A DNA stretch of 64,000 bases from Physcomitrium patens. Its lineage: Eukaryota; Streptophyta; Bryopsida; Funariales; Funariaceae. The position numbers and the translations under genes were made by a program. A model generated the notes under the pieces. That model searched no databases. It had not been told where the DNA came from and was given only the letters and a program-made list of their open reading frames with translations. The stretch covers positions 13,003,106-13,067,105 of the forward strand of contig NC_037270.1 of assembly GCF_000002425.4 (NCBI RefSeq). Reading direction: 5' to 3'. Shown here piece by piece: positions 1-11,788 of this stretch (its first letter is position 1; each line of letters opens with the position of its first letter).

Positions 1-904
1 CATGTAATTTTAGATTTTATTATTGTCTTCTTTCAACTAAATCGTTTTTTTCTTCTTTTTCCTTCACTGCTTGTATCATAACTAAAAAAATTATAAACCT
101 ACTAAGAATCAAAGGATAGGAAAGAAAATGTGACATGGTGCAAGTCTTTAATGGAGTATACATTTACAATGATAAGTCAAAAGAAGAAGGATGCAACTAT
201 AGACATAGCTAGCACAAATTTAAATTGGAAAGCAAACTCCAATCTAAGAAGCTCAAGGTAAGGGTTCTAGGTCTCAATTTTTTTGGTTTTGCAAGCGTGT
301 ATGCATAATTGACAAACAATTGATACTAATGCTCAATTATTTTTCTTAGAGTATTTTTTATGTCAAAATGTGATAAACGTGCAATGGCTAAAAATTTGCA
401 AAAAATAAAATAAAAATTCACAATTAATACAAGAAATGCTTGCAAAGTAGGTTAAAGAGTAGTTTGGCCGTGTAAAAGCTCTCTCATAAGGAACAATTTT
501 GAACATCTTATCTGATCATGAACTTGCAAATTGTGTTTGTTATTGTGATGATAGTTGCATGAATATCAACTTGGCTTCATTTGTAAAAACATAGTGATTT
601 TTTTTTTGTAAATATTTTAGAAGAAGACAAGCAATTTCTTTTGAATATTTGAATGGCTTGTATTAAAAATCAAAATAGTTTCCAAAATTTTTTTTGCACA
701 AAGAAAGTAGAAATGTGGGTATAATAATGGAAGCAACTTTGTTACTTGAGTTAAAAGAGTTAATTGTACAGTATTATTAAGATGATATTTTCATTAAGAT
801 TATGCTGCAATATCATTAAGAGTATTTTGTTTTGTTTTTTTTTATTTATTTTTTTTTTTTGTAATAAAAGATTTTATTTACTTTAAATAAATTAAATTAG
901 TAAA

Positions 905-908
<4 letters not shown>

Positions 909-938
<30 letters not shown>
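909..938. repeat. (AT)n microsatellite
   Basis: Uninterrupted AT dinucleotide run of about 15 units in AT-rich intergenic DNA. Confidence 0.95.
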
Positions 939-941
<3 letters not shown>

Positions 942-1449
942 AATGAAAGTAAAGAAAATCTTTTAGGAAAAAATCACCAAGAAAAATCTTAGTTTAGTAC
1001 TTAGAAAGGACCAATTATAAATTGCAGTCAAAATCAAACTTTGAGGCAAAAAATTATGCATCTATGATAATTATATGATTTATTTTTATTTTTATTGGAG
1101 AATAGGATTGGAGATCAAACTTCTTAGGATTTTTATAATATTAAATTTGAGAGATTTGAGTAGATGATGACTGTGTGAGAGATTTAGAAGTCAAAATTGC
1201 TTTTGGTGACTTTGATATTTATAGAATATAAAATATATTATATTTTTTTTGAATTGTATGAGTTTTGTAGCACATCTACAAATGAATTCTGGATTTGCAA
1301 ATGTAGTAGAGTTAAATTTTTTTTGTGAAGTTAAATTTAGTTGGACAATCAAATCAAAAGTGATTGAAGTTCAAGTGAATTAAGGTCTTAAAAATTGGAT
1401 TTTGAAGGTTAGTGAAAGTTTTTATAATTTTTAGCAAGCTAACTATTGA

Positions 1450-1453
<4 letters not shown>

Positions 1454-1481
<28 letters not shown>
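1454..1481. repeat. poly-T tract (28 nt)
   Basis: Pure run of 28 T. It could be a replication-slippage tract or the poly-A tail of a minus-strand retroposed fragment. No coding remnant is visible beside it. Confidence 0.9.
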
Positions 1482-1568
1482 GTGATAATAGTGGATTAAA
1501 TTTTATATATATATATAAATTTTAAGAATAATTAAAATGTTCAAAAAACAATATTGATGCTAGTAGGT

Positions 1569-2101
1569 TATCACAAATATGTATATTTACTTAGATTAAA
1601 AGAGTTAAGTAAAATAAAATAGAAATAATTAAATTATTTAATGATATCTTGTGGAGATACTTCTTAGATGCTTCATAGATGTAGATTTTACTTTATATAT
1701 TTATAAGTTATTGGTGGATTAAAAACTTAGGTAACAAGTCGGCCAAATATTGCATATGTTGACAACTTGTTGTACAAACAAACCATGTGGCATACATGTA
1801 GGAAACTTGTCTTGCAAGTTAGACATGTGTACCATAAGTTGGATGCGTATTGGAAGTCCTATAGATTGTTGTCATGTAGCTCTTAGCTAGATAATATATA
1901 TAGAGGCAAGAATAAAGTATTTTTCACTCTTGTTAATACCTTTCATATCCTTAGTTTTGTTTCAAGAGTCTCTAAACTTTTTATATTTAATAATACTTAT
2001 TTTAGTTTAATATTATACTATCTTTAAGTAATTATTTACTTCTTTTTAGTGACACAAGAATATAATGACGCTTTGGTTCTTTGTGATTCATGCCCTTGAT
2101 A
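1569..2101 (+). mobile_element. Degenerate solo LTR, family 2, + orientation
   Basis: A sequence of about 533 bp aligns by eye along its whole length with the reverse complement of the 542-bp LTRs at 44,162 and 49,159. Shared blocks include the 'cttcatagatg' region, several 'acttgt' blocks and the 'ttttcactcttgtt' block. Flanks are TAGGT on the left and AAGGT on the right, which fits a 5-bp target duplication with one change. No coding sequence is attached, so it reads as a solo LTR left by recombination. Many C-to-T type changes indicate age. Confidence 0.7.
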
Positions 2102-2426
2102 AAGGTTGGTATTAAAGTTGGAGAAAGATAACAACTAACACTTATGAATTAAGAATTATTTTTTTCAAATTGTAAATTTGATTAACTTTTTAATTTTGTA
2201 TGCTTATAGTAATTTAATAGATTAAGAAGTCTAAAGAATTTAAATTAAGATGAAAAATTAGAATAATTATTATTAAATTTATAAATCTATTTTAAATTTT
2301 ATTTATAGTTTGATTATGAATTATTATGATTTATTTGAAGTTTATTTAGTCTTTGAATTGGATTTATTGAGAATATTTTTATAATTTTTTAAAAATTTGG
2401 TTATGATTTCTTTAAGATTTTTTATG

Positions 2427-2472
<46 letters not shown>

Positions 2473-2671
2473 AATATTTTATTAAGATATATTTTGAATA
2501 AGCTACGATTCTTTTAAGAAATAATTAAAATTATTAAGAATTATTGAAAGTTTATTTGGAGTTGATTAAATTCTAAAAATATCTTTTTAGATTTTTTTTG
2601 AAATTAAAAAGGTATATTTAAAATAATTACAAGTTAACTTAAATTATTTAAAATTTCCAAAAAGGCATTTT
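2102..2671. other. AT-rich DNA between two LTR relics
   Basis: No gene seen. It contains a 40-bp (AT)n tract at 2,429-2,468. Probably decayed retroelement or filler sequence. Confidence 0.5.
2429..2468. repeat. (AT)n microsatellite
   Basis: Uninterrupted AT run of about 20 units. Confidence 0.95.
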
Positions 2672-3253
2672 TGCCACAAATATGATAACCTTAGTAAGAT
2701 AAGAGGAATTATGTAGAAGTAAGTAGAAGTATGTAAATTTGATAATATCTTGTAGATAAGCTTTTTAAAAGCTTTTTAAATACAAATTTTTCTTTCTAAA
2801 TTTTTGTAGGTGATTGATAGGTTAAAAACTTAGCCAAAGTACTAACCATGTATTGCACTTGATGACCATTTGTTATATAAGTTAGCCACATGTTATAAAT
2901 ATTGGTCACTTGTAAGACAAGTTGGTCATGTGGTATATATATTAGAAACTTGTCTTTTAAATTAGATATATATCTTATAATATTTAATATATATAGGATA
3001 ATTTAGAGAATGTTGTTATGTAGCTCATTAGTTGGATAATATATTTGGAGGCAAAAGTGAGACTTTCATTACTCTTGTCAATACTTTTCTTTGTGTTTTT
3101 ATTATAGTTTAAAAATCTCTAGTTTACTTTTATTTAAAAAATATATTTTTAGTTTTTATCTTATACCTATCATTGATTTATCTAATTTCTTTTTTTTTAA
3201 TTATTATTAATGTATATTATTTTTAGAGTTATGTTTTGATTAATGTCTTTAAA
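2672..3253 (+). mobile_element. Degenerate LTR, family 2, + orientation
   Basis: Second decayed relative of the family 2 LTR, starting TGCCACAAATATG and ending near 3,253. It shares the ordered blocks seen in the 1,569 and 6,125 copies ('ttgataatatcttg', 'ggttaaaaacttagcc', 'tttcattactcttgtcaa'). It is slightly longer than the 540-bp norm. It could be the 5' LTR of the element whose 3' LTR lies at 6,125, but the interval is only 2.9 kb and no primer-binding site is visible, so this pairing is uncertain. Confidence 0.6.
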
Positions 3254-4009
3254 AATTACAAGAATATTGATTTTTTATATTTTCTTTGTTTTAGAAGTTA
3301 ATAAATTATTCCACTTTTTATTTTTGTGTTTTAAAAGTTGTCAATTATCCACCTTTAAACAAACATTTTATGTTTTTTTAACATTAATTTTTTTTTAAAG
3401 AGGATAAACTATTTTTTTTAAAATAAGTTTTACTTAATATTAGAGGTTTCAAATTACCTTCTTTTAATTTAACTTATAGAAATGTTAAGATTGTCTATTA
3501 TAAAAATGGATATATATATATATATATATTTATAGATGCCAGACTTAGTGAAAATAAGAATATATTTGTAGCTATAGAAAATCTTCATTAACTTATCAAT
3601 ACTTTTAGGACAATTTTTTATGAAGTAACAATATCAACTACAAAAGTATTATTCCTACTCTTATGAAATAAGTCATTAATAAGGCCCAATGTCTATACTA
3701 AGAAATTATATAGTTAAAAAAATATATATATATATATTTATATATATATATATATATATCAACATCATAAATAAATTCAAAAAGTCTTGCTACTAGAAGT
3801 ATAAAAGTGACGAATATTAATATTCGAAAGAATTTTAAATAATTCTTTACAAGTTATAAAACATAAAATTTTGATAAAATCAAATTTTAAGAATTTTTAT
3901 ATAAACATCAAAATTTTGAGGATTTCTACATCAAATCAAGCTCTACTTAAATAAGCTATTTTTTGACATTCTTATCTTATACCATAAAAAATAAATACAA
4001 CTTTTGATC
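3254..4009. other. AT-rich stretch, probable decayed pol 5' part
   Basis: No readable protein segment. It lies immediately upstream of recognisable RNase H/integrase linker remnants and probably belongs to the same dead element. It carries an interrupted (AT)n tract at 3,722-3,759. Confidence 0.4.
3722..3759. repeat. (AT)n microsatellite, one interruption
   Basis: AT run of about 19 units broken by a short TTTA. Confidence 0.9.
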
Positions 4010-4206
4010 AACAAAAAATAATTCTTTAGAAGTTGAAATAATTTCAGCTTCAAACAATAAGATTAACATTAACTATTGATTTAACATATCATAATCAAGT
4101 TTAGTCAAAGATGTTTTTAGATCTTCTTATACATAATATTGAAAATAATTTTTCTAAATTTTATGATCTTTTTAAGTTTGAATTTTAAAAAAATATTTTT
4201 TTATTT

Positions 4207-4247
<41 letters not shown>

Positions 4248-5560
4248 TTCCAAAAGATAAAGCACATTTATGTACTCTTTAAGTACATGACAATTTTTTA
4301 GCTACATGACATTTTTGACATAATAAAATCTTAGAATTAATATCAAAAGATTTTAGTGGTCTTAAATATAAAAGGCTCTTAAAGTCTTTGTATAATTGTG
4401 TAATATTTTTTTAAGATCAAAATATCCTCTTTATTGGCTTTATGGACTTTCTCAATCATTATATATATTTAAAAATCCATATTTATTTGTTTCTATAAAT
4501 TTTATCAAATCTTTCAATCTCAAATTCATATGATTCTATATTTGTGATAGTAGATTAAATTATTAAAATGATATATTTTGTATTATATATAATAACTATC
4601 ATAGCAAAAGAAATAATTATATATTTTTTTGATAATATATAATACTATTATAGATTATCAAAAAATATTTTATCAAATAAAGGAATTCAATTTTTATTTA
4701 ATTTTTGAAGATTTTTTTTTGAAATATTGAAGGTAGATATATGACTATCTTTAGTCTTCTATTCTTAAACTAATGGACCAATAGAATATATAAATCAAAT
4801 TTTAGAGCAATATTTGAGATGTTCCATCAAATACCATTAAGATAATTGGACAATTTTTTGTCACATGCCAAATTTTTTTATGATAAAATGATAAAATATT
4901 TTATCCAACAATAACATTTTTATATTAATGATGGTCATCATCTACAATTTGATACTTTTGAATTTATAAAAGTTAATAATCTTACCTAAGAATTTAATAA
5001 ATTGGTTTTTGAAATACATGCAATAATAAAGGCACAATTAAAAGAAACTTAAGAATAACAAAAGATCAATGCAAACATCTATACAAGGAATAATATCAAT
5101 TCTATGTTAGCAATAAGACATGACTTTTTTTTTGTAATAGATATATATATATATAGATATTGATATATATTTTGACAAGTTGGATTATTGTAGACTTAAA
5201 TTTTTTTGTATTTGTGAACGAATTAATTTAATTGCTTATTAATTGCATCTATCTAAGTTTATGAAGATCCATCCCATGTTCCGTATGTTTCTTTTTAGTC
5301 ATATAAGATAATTGATATACCATGAAGAAGATAAATGCTACTTTCTTCTATAGAAATAAATAATAATGAAGAATTTTAAATAAAAAAGGTTTTAGACTCA
5401 AGGTGGTATTAGAATAGGTTGGAATATCTTGTACATTAGAGCAAATGTGATATTAATAAATTCACATGGAATCCATCTAAAAATCTTGCAAATGTGGTAG
5501 AGAAGGTTGATATTTTTTATCAATATCTATCAAAATCAAAATAAAGAACAAGAATTTTTT
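4010..5560 (+). pseudogene. Decayed Ty3/gypsy pol: integrase and chromodomain
   Basis: Shifting frames on the + strand still give integrase pieces. The RNase H-integrase linker is at about 4,020-4,210 (reads like HNIENNFSKFYDLFKFEF). The start of the core lies near 4,510-4,590, the block GPIEYINQILEQYLRCS at about 4,770-4,830, and the C-terminal integrase block (EIHAIIKAQLKET) near 5,010-5,050. A chromodomain-like segment with ANVVEKVDIF follows at about 5,390-5,530. Stops and frameshifts are frequent and an (AT)n tract interrupts it at 4,210-4,245. In life this polyprotein region would integrate element cDNA, with the chromodomain guiding it to marked chromatin. It resembles the family 2 pol at 45,080-47,947 but retains the integrase C-terminus and chromodomain that the younger copies lack. 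Confidence 0.75.
4210..4245. repeat. (AT)n microsatellite inside a dead pol
   Basis: AT run of about 18 units between the integrase linker remnant and later integrase remnants. Confidence 0.95.
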
Positions 5561-6124
5561 ATTATAAATTAAAGTAGATTCAATGAAAATTCTATTTTTT
5601 CTATTATTATCTGTGATTTCTTTACATTTTTGGTATTAAAAAAATTAAAAATATAACAACCAAGAGATCAATTCAAGAACTATTTTTTTAAAGTGACCAA
5701 ATAAAGTATCAAGATTGTGATAGTCTTTAAGACAACATAATAAAAATAGAGATCTTTTAAAATAATATATATTTTTTGAATAAATAGTGAGATACAACAC
5801 ATTTGATAATATGATCTTAAAAGAAATTTTGAATGTTTTGTGATATTATTGGAGGTTAGAACTATTTTTGATAGTGTTTCAAATGTTTTATTTTTAAAAA
5901 GCTATAAAAGTATTAATAATGATTAACTAATAAGGTAATTTTTTTGCCTTGTTATGATATACTATTAATGATTAAAAAGGCCTATCAACTAAATTTAAAG
6001 AAAATAAATATTAGAATATATAACTAATATAATTTGTTATATCTTAAACTTCTTCAATATGTAATAATTATTCTTTAAGGATCTTGTTTGTAGAAGGGAG
6101 GAAGGGAGAAGATAGAAGAAGTAA
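5561..6124 (+). other. 3' region and polypurine tract of dead family 2 element
   Basis: No coding sequence is recognisable. At 6,092-6,112 there is a nearly pure purine run (agaagggaggaagggagaaga) just before the LTR start TGTTATGG at 6,125. This is the position of the polypurine tract that primes plus-strand DNA synthesis in LTR retrotransposons. Confidence 0.6.
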
Positions 6125-6665
6125 TGTTATGGATATACTGATTTTAGTAAAATAAAAAGAATTAAACGAAAGTAAATAGAAGTAGATAAATTTGATAATA
6201 TCTTAAGGATAAGCTTTTTAAAAACTTTGTAAACCTAAATTTAACTTCCTAAGTATGTGTAAGTGATTGATAGATAAAAATTAGGCTAACAAATTGGCCA
6301 TATATTACTCATATTGGCCACTTATGATACAAATTAGCCATGTGGTATACATATTGGAAACATATATTTTTTAAATTAGACACATATCTTATAACTTTGA
6401 CATATATTGGATGACCTATAAAATGTCACCATATAACTCTTTAGTTAGATTGTATATATAGAAGATAGAATGAGGCCTTCTTCACTCTTATCAATAAATT
6501 TCTTTTGTTCTTGTTTTAATTTAAGAATTTTTAGTTTCTTTGTATTTGGAAAAATCTTTTAAATTTTTATCTTATATTTATTTTTGTTTTGTCTAATTTC
6601 ACTCTTTGAATACTAATCGAATATGATGCTTCTTTAAATTTATATTATGATTCATATCCTTGAAA
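6125..6665 (+). mobile_element. Degenerate 3' LTR, family 2, + orientation
   Basis: 541 bp, almost exactly the length of the intact family 2 LTRs (542 bp). It begins TGTTATGGATATACTGAT and ends near CCTTGAAA. It follows a polypurine tract and the integrase/chromodomain relic at 4,010-5,560, so it is the 3' LTR of that + strand element. It shows the same internal blocks as the other family 2 LTRs, including a TATATA stretch and a 'cttcttcactcttatcaa' block. Confidence 0.75.
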
Positions 6666-6869
6666 ATTTCTAAACACTACATGTATTATTTTGGAGTTGT
6701 AAATCCAACTTCAAAGTAAGAGCCAAATCCATCCAGAGCCAAATGTCCAATATTGGGCTGATTTTAACATAACAAATGAACATTAAAAAGACAAAAGAAT
6801 ACCTCATTATTGCCTCTATATATACTATTTAAAGAGCTATATGATAATTTTCTATAGGTCTTCCATCAT
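6666..6869. other. Short retroelement fragments
   Basis: Contains at about 6,810-6,865 a fragment of family 2 LTR in the opposite orientation ('cctctatatatactattt' followed by 'ttctataggtcttcc'), matching the middle of the LTR at 49,159-49,700. The rest is unassigned. Confidence 0.45.
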
Positions 6870-6896
6870 ATTATTATTTTGTAATACAACCATTGG

Positions 6897-6942
<46 letters not shown>

Positions 6943-7473
6943 AAAAAGAGCTTAATTAAAAATATAGTAATAAATTATATTAAAATAATATCAATAAAAT
7001 TTAAAAGATAGTAAAAAATATTCAGTATTAATATTTACTTTTTCTAAAAAATAATTTTATTTATTTTATAAGATTTTAGTAATATTTATAAGATATACTT
7101 ATTATAATTGGAAGTTTATTTAAGTTATTTAAGATTGCCAATAAGATGTTTTTTATGATTTCTAATACAAAAAGTTATTCAATATTGCCAAAAAAGATTT
7201 CTTTATGGATTCTTTAGGATCTTTTTAGGATTTCTATTAATATTCTTTATGATTTTTTTAATATTTTTTTATAAATTATTTTATGATTATTTTATGATTT
7301 TTTTAAGATTATTTAGAATTTGACTAAGGTTAGATTAAAAAATTTAAGATTCAATTAAGGCTTGTTTAGATTTTTATTAGAATTTTTTGATTCTTTGTTA
7401 TTGCAAAATACAAGTTGTTTTCTACTCCTAGGTGCCTAGTGTATTCTCAAACAAGATAGCTTGTTTTACAACA
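6870..7473 (+). mobile_element. Degenerate family 3-like LTR, + orientation, truncated
   Basis: The 3' end reads 'ggtgcctagtgtattctcaaac', then ACAACA, then TAAGTGGTGAA. It matches the end of the family 3 LTR and adjoining primer site at 60,200-60,240. The start near 6,870 ('ttttgtaatacaacc') matches the start of the old LTR type at 33,305-34,945. The body is much shorter than the 1.3-1.6 kb of related LTRs and carries an (AT)n tract, so it is internally deleted. Confidence 0.55.
6897..6938. repeat. (AT)n microsatellite
   Basis: AT run of about 21 units. Confidence 0.95.
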
Positions 7474-7477
7474 TAAG

Positions 7478-7490
7478 TGGTGAATTTGTT
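7478..7490 (+). promoter_or_regulatory. Candidate primer-binding site of decayed family 3-like element
   Basis: TGGTGAATTTGTT begins four bases after the LTR end, in the same position and with the same first seven bases as the site at 60,227 (TGGTGAACCCGACG). Confidence 0.5.
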
Positions 7491-8315
7491 ATATTCAAGT
7501 AGAAAATAATGCATGGATTGTTAAAATACTCAACAAGATGTGTCTATTGCAAGACTATCAATCGTGAGATAGAAAAAACTTTTATGAACCAATGTAAGCT
7601 CATAGTCCTTAAATTGCAAAATTAAGTTTTTATTCTTGACTTAATTTATTTAATTCTACATTTTAAAATTAATTACGCAAAAAAAGGATTATTAATTTAC
7701 AAACTAAGAACAACCTTTTTTCTAGCAAATATTATCAATTAAGTAAGAAATTTTAGTTAAAAGATATCTATTGTGCAAGGTATCATTGTATATACAAGTA
7801 GTAATAAAAAATAAATGTTGTCACAATCTACTAAAAAATATGTAGTCTATTTGGATCAAAATCATTAACATTATATCTTTGAAGTTTAAAAAAAATTATA
7901 TTTCATCATAATACCTTTTAATAAGTACAAATAATAAATTAGTTTTTAGAATATTAAAATTTCTGATTATCTATTATATTTTATTTTAAACTAATGTAGC
8001 ACATAAATAATGATATTATAGATTTATATTTTTTAAATTTAAAATATCTTTATTATTATAAAATATACTAAAATCTATTTGAAAATAAATAAATAACTAA
8101 AGTCTTATTTATGTGATAACATACTAAAAATTTATATCAAAACAAATTAAGCATAATTCTCTTGGCTAAATCTAAACTTGGTAAAATTTGTCCTAAATGC
8201 TGCAATTAAGAAAAGTAAGACCTCCTAGAATGTTGACTATTTTAAGGATAGATTTGGAATTAAATATCCATGCTTATAGCTATTTTGACAGATTACATTG
8301 CACTTAACATGACAA

Positions 8316-8359
<44 letters not shown>

Positions 8360-8760
8360 TAAGAATAAGGCCACAACTTACACATTCTCAAACCTCTAAT
8401 AAAAGTTTTTATTAATATACTATTGTTGATCTTAACATAACCAAAGTATTTTTAGAATTATTCTAAGATAATAAAAAAATCATAGTGGGTAGAAATTGAT
8501 GATCATTCCTAACCAAAAATAATCACTAACAACTTACACATTATCAAACAAAACTAAAAGAATAAAGTATAAATAAATGACACCTAAAGGAACAAGTTTT
8601 GTGAAACTCAACCTACATTTATGTATTTTTTGTATGAGAATTTGATACTTAATTGTGAAGAATAAAATGATTCCACAAAAAAAAATCATCTTCCACACCA
8701 TTTTTTTATCTGTCGAAATATTAATAGCCTGTGAGGAAATCTAACATGTACTTCATACAT
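7491..8760. other. AT-rich DNA, no gene recognised
   Basis: Follows a decayed 5' LTR and primer site, so it may be unreadable internal sequence of that element. No domain could be recognised. It contains an (AT)n tract at 8,316-8,357 and ends where base composition changes sharply. Confidence 0.45.
8316..8357. repeat. (AT)n microsatellite with a GT interruption
   Basis: AT run of about 20 units with one GT. Confidence 0.95.
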
Positions 8761-10379
8761 TGAAAACCACATGAAGATGTTGAAATATTACGCTTTATGA
8801 ACTTTTGTGTAAGTTATCGCTAAGAATGTCAGTTAGACATCGCACTGGTTAGTGTCAAGTCAAAAATTAGTACATATTTGTGCAATGTGTCACTACTCAA
8901 TGGTGAGATATTCCTAGTATTCTAAGACTAACTCTCGGAATACATTGTGACAATGTCGTCTCAAAGTTTCAACTCAGTGAATAAAGGATTTGAACAGAAT
9001 GAAATGAAATATAACTTCCGTGCAACAATTGTCGTCGACAGTTCAAACACACTGGCTGTTTCTTTCTTCAAAAGAACTCAATAGGCATAATTTGGTGGGT
9101 AAATAAAAGCTGAACCTCAACAAATTTCAGGAAGAACCCTATGTCATGGGCTGAAGAAACTATAAGCTTCAGACCAAATTACCTTTTCACAACCACCTGA
9201 AACTTTGACACAAGGTGAGAGCTAGACAGTAGTAGTATCAGAGCGACGAAGTGCTTAATATGTCAATGCTTTCAGCACTGAAGACGCTTCTACGGACTAA
9301 AGACTACCAAACATTACTACACCCCCAGATAAATGCAACCCAGCGGCCTGGATGACCCCTCTTTACAATGGCGATTACCATAGTACACAACGAACTTGCA
9401 CTTTTGGATATTATGTGCATGGTTCACTGTTCAGCTACGCTATGAAAGACAGGCTCCTGATTGACCTTGAGACATCCGATTACTTGCTGGCGGTATGAAA
9501 GTTGTTTGGTCTAAAGATTCAGGAGCACGCGGAGAGGCAAATTGAAATTCATTCTATGAGCAATTCTGGAGGCGGCAACTAAGAATTCTCCGTGATACAA
9601 TTAAGTTCCAACCAAATAGAAGCGAATCCTCCGCGATCAACCAAAAACAAAACCGTGAAAGGATGTTTTTAAACAATCTAAAAATTTAGTTGCTGAATGG
9701 AGCATACCAAGCGTGTGATACATATTTGTTTCTTCTGGCAGGCTCCCCAGCTCTTCCGATGTTGATCTACATTAACGATGTAATCTCCAAAAAGAATCTC
9801 CTCGTGACATACCTGATTCGGCTTCGATGTGGTCTCCACCAATCGCCTCCAAAGCTCCATAAGACACCTGCTCCACACATACTAAAAACCTCACATAACC
9901 GTCACCCCATAAAAACAGCAACCCCCAGCTCCAAAAATCATGCACCCACATCCATACCCGAAGAACACTACATCAATGCGACTCACAGAAGCTGATCGTC
10001 AAAATGGAAAATTGCGGTCCAACGCAACTATCCCGACATCAAAAATTCTAGTACGAGATGCACGTCCTTATGGGTACCGCTGGCCACGATGAACCCAATA
10101 GTGAAAATGCATAAACAAAGTGAAGCCCTCAAAGGTGGGTGAAGATTAATGAAGAAGCCCTAAATAGTTTTGAGTTGAGGGGTGACTGACGTGGATGGCT
10201 CATCCACGTCATCATATACTCCAATAAAGTTTTGAGCAAATGGGTAGTGTGAACAACGGGTCGAGTTGAAGGATTTGCTTAACGTGGGTGAAAAATGAAC
10301 CCACCAGAAGGGTCAAGGAAGAATTCAAAGGGGGACAAAAATCACTTGGTCTGTTTCTAGCTCTCAACCGAACTTCGCT
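8761..10379. other. Upstream region of the AP-1 mu gene
   Basis: Composition becomes balanced here. Open frames are short (up to about 100 codons near 9,690-9,995), overlap on both strands and show no recognisable domain, so I do not call a gene. The promoter of the downstream gene probably lies at the 3' end of this stretch, but no specific element can be defended. Confidence 0.5.
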
Positions 10380-11788
10380 ATGGCGCATGGCGTCCTACAC
10401 GGTCCTCTCACAAGGTAGCCTGCATCGCCGTTGCCAACCTTGGTAAGTGACGGGATGTGAGCCAGCTTTTTCGTGGGGATTTCAGGAGCTATTTGGTCGT
10501 TTTTGGGTGTGTTTTGAAGGATTGTGTGTGAGTAGGTGGAATTGGGGGAAGTGGGTTGCGTGAAGGGGGATTGGATTGTTTGTGTTTGGGAGTGATCGAA
10601 AGCGTTTTATCGACTTTAAGTTGCTTCGGTGATGCCGTGTGCGTGGATCTTGACTGAGGGTAGTCGATGATGGTTGGGAGTGGGTGCAACTCCTGGAGAT
10701 GAAGCTCTGGTGTTCGCATTAGTTTTTCACATGGGTTCGATCTCGTAGGGTTGGATTTAGGGTTTTGGTGGATGTGTTCTTGAGTTCTGTTAGCTGATTT
10801 ATTTTGTTTTTATTTTATAATAATTCCTTTTTGAAGATTTGGGTGTTGTGGTATCTGTTTAGGGCTACATTGATCAATTTAATATAATTTCTCCGTCATT
10901 TCATCTGCAGAGGAAGAGAACTTATTGGAGCATTTTCAACCCGATAGCTTTGATGTACGAGAGGACGTCATTTCATCTGCAGAGGAAGAGAACTTATTGG
11001 AGCATTTTCAACCCGATAGCTTTGATGTACGAGAGGACGTCATTCCCACTGTGAGTTTGGCATGAATTCGTGGTTAGGTGTACTAGATCTCTGACTTCGC
11101 GGCTCAATAGAATTTGTTGCTTACGAGGATTTGGCTGATGCTCGGTTTCGGTGATGTATTGCATCGTAGTCGCTGCAGCTGCTCACTAGTTGAATTGTCT
11201 CGAATCTATCAACCAACGAAAGAAATGTTCTCTGCCCGACTCGAAACTACTGGGCATATGTACATTACACGTTGTAGATTTATGTGCTACTCTGCTGCAT
11301 TCGCTTCGATTTTAAAACCCTCTTAAAGCAGAGTAGTTGATTTTTGAAATCAATAATTATCGTGCAGAGCGGCAGGCACTGTGCACCTGTATGGATTTGC
11401 TGTTTGTGTGACTTAAGAGCTGCTGAACTTCACTCTAGGTCTATTAATTGAATAAATGTCATGAAGTCAGGGGTTATCTTCGTTTTAGTGCATTTTTCAT
11501 CGATTGTTGGATTATGCAGGGATGACGTATCTATTCTTATTGGTTCCTGAACTATTCTAAGGTGGATATGATTGGGTGCAGGTGTGGGGGTTGCTGCCGA
11601 GTGACGTTGCTCTCATGGTGATCTTGCAGCTACTGAAGTCTGTAGCAGGTGTTGCACTGGAAGCAATATCTACATTGGAAGCACCCTTTCCTGGATCAAT
11701 TGAAACTGAAGTCTGAATCTATATATGGTAGTTTAGTTTAGCACAGCTGAAGGGAGGGATATTCCGCTTTCATTAGAAAGCTAACAAG
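10380..11788 (+). other. Probable 5' leader of the AP-1 mu gene, with introns and upstream ORFs
   Basis: A strong donor (TTG|GTAAGT) lies at 10,442/10,443. A polypyrimidine-CTGCAG acceptor ends at 10,910 and is duplicated at 10,982. A second donor (ACT|GTGAGT) is at 11,050/11,051, and a further acceptor (ATCTTGCAG) ends at 11,629. Two short upstream ORFs start at 10,380 (12 codons, ending TAG) and 10,386. The arrangement suggests a spliced, non-coding leader ahead of the ATG at 11,789, but no transcript evidence is available and parts could belong to another small gene. Confidence 0.45.
10895..11038 (+). repeat. Exact 72-bp tandem duplication in the leader
   Basis: Two identical 72-bp units (10,895-10,966 and 10,967-11,038). 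Each starts GTCATTTCATCTGCAG, so each carries a splice acceptor and about 56 bases of presumed leader exon. The unit is a multiple of three and is open in one frame on the + strand. The perfect match implies a recent duplication, or an assembly artefact. Confidence 0.9.

Larger units (their letters stand above)
1..1568. other. AT-rich DNA, no gene recognised
   Basis: Very AT-rich sequence with no long open frame on either strand. It contains an (AT)n tract and a poly-T tract, listed separately. The composition matches the decayed retroelement DNA that follows, so this is probably old transposon debris. I could not align any part of it to a protein domain. Confidence 0.5.

Noticed and set aside
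9690..9995. 101-codon + strand frame upstream of AP-1 mu
   Set aside because: No recognisable domain, overlaps a minus-strand frame of similar size, and has an unremarkable composition; likely chance.
10733..10760. tRNA T-arm-like GGTTCGATCTC
   Set aside because: No acceptor stem, D-arm or anticodon arm could be folded around it.
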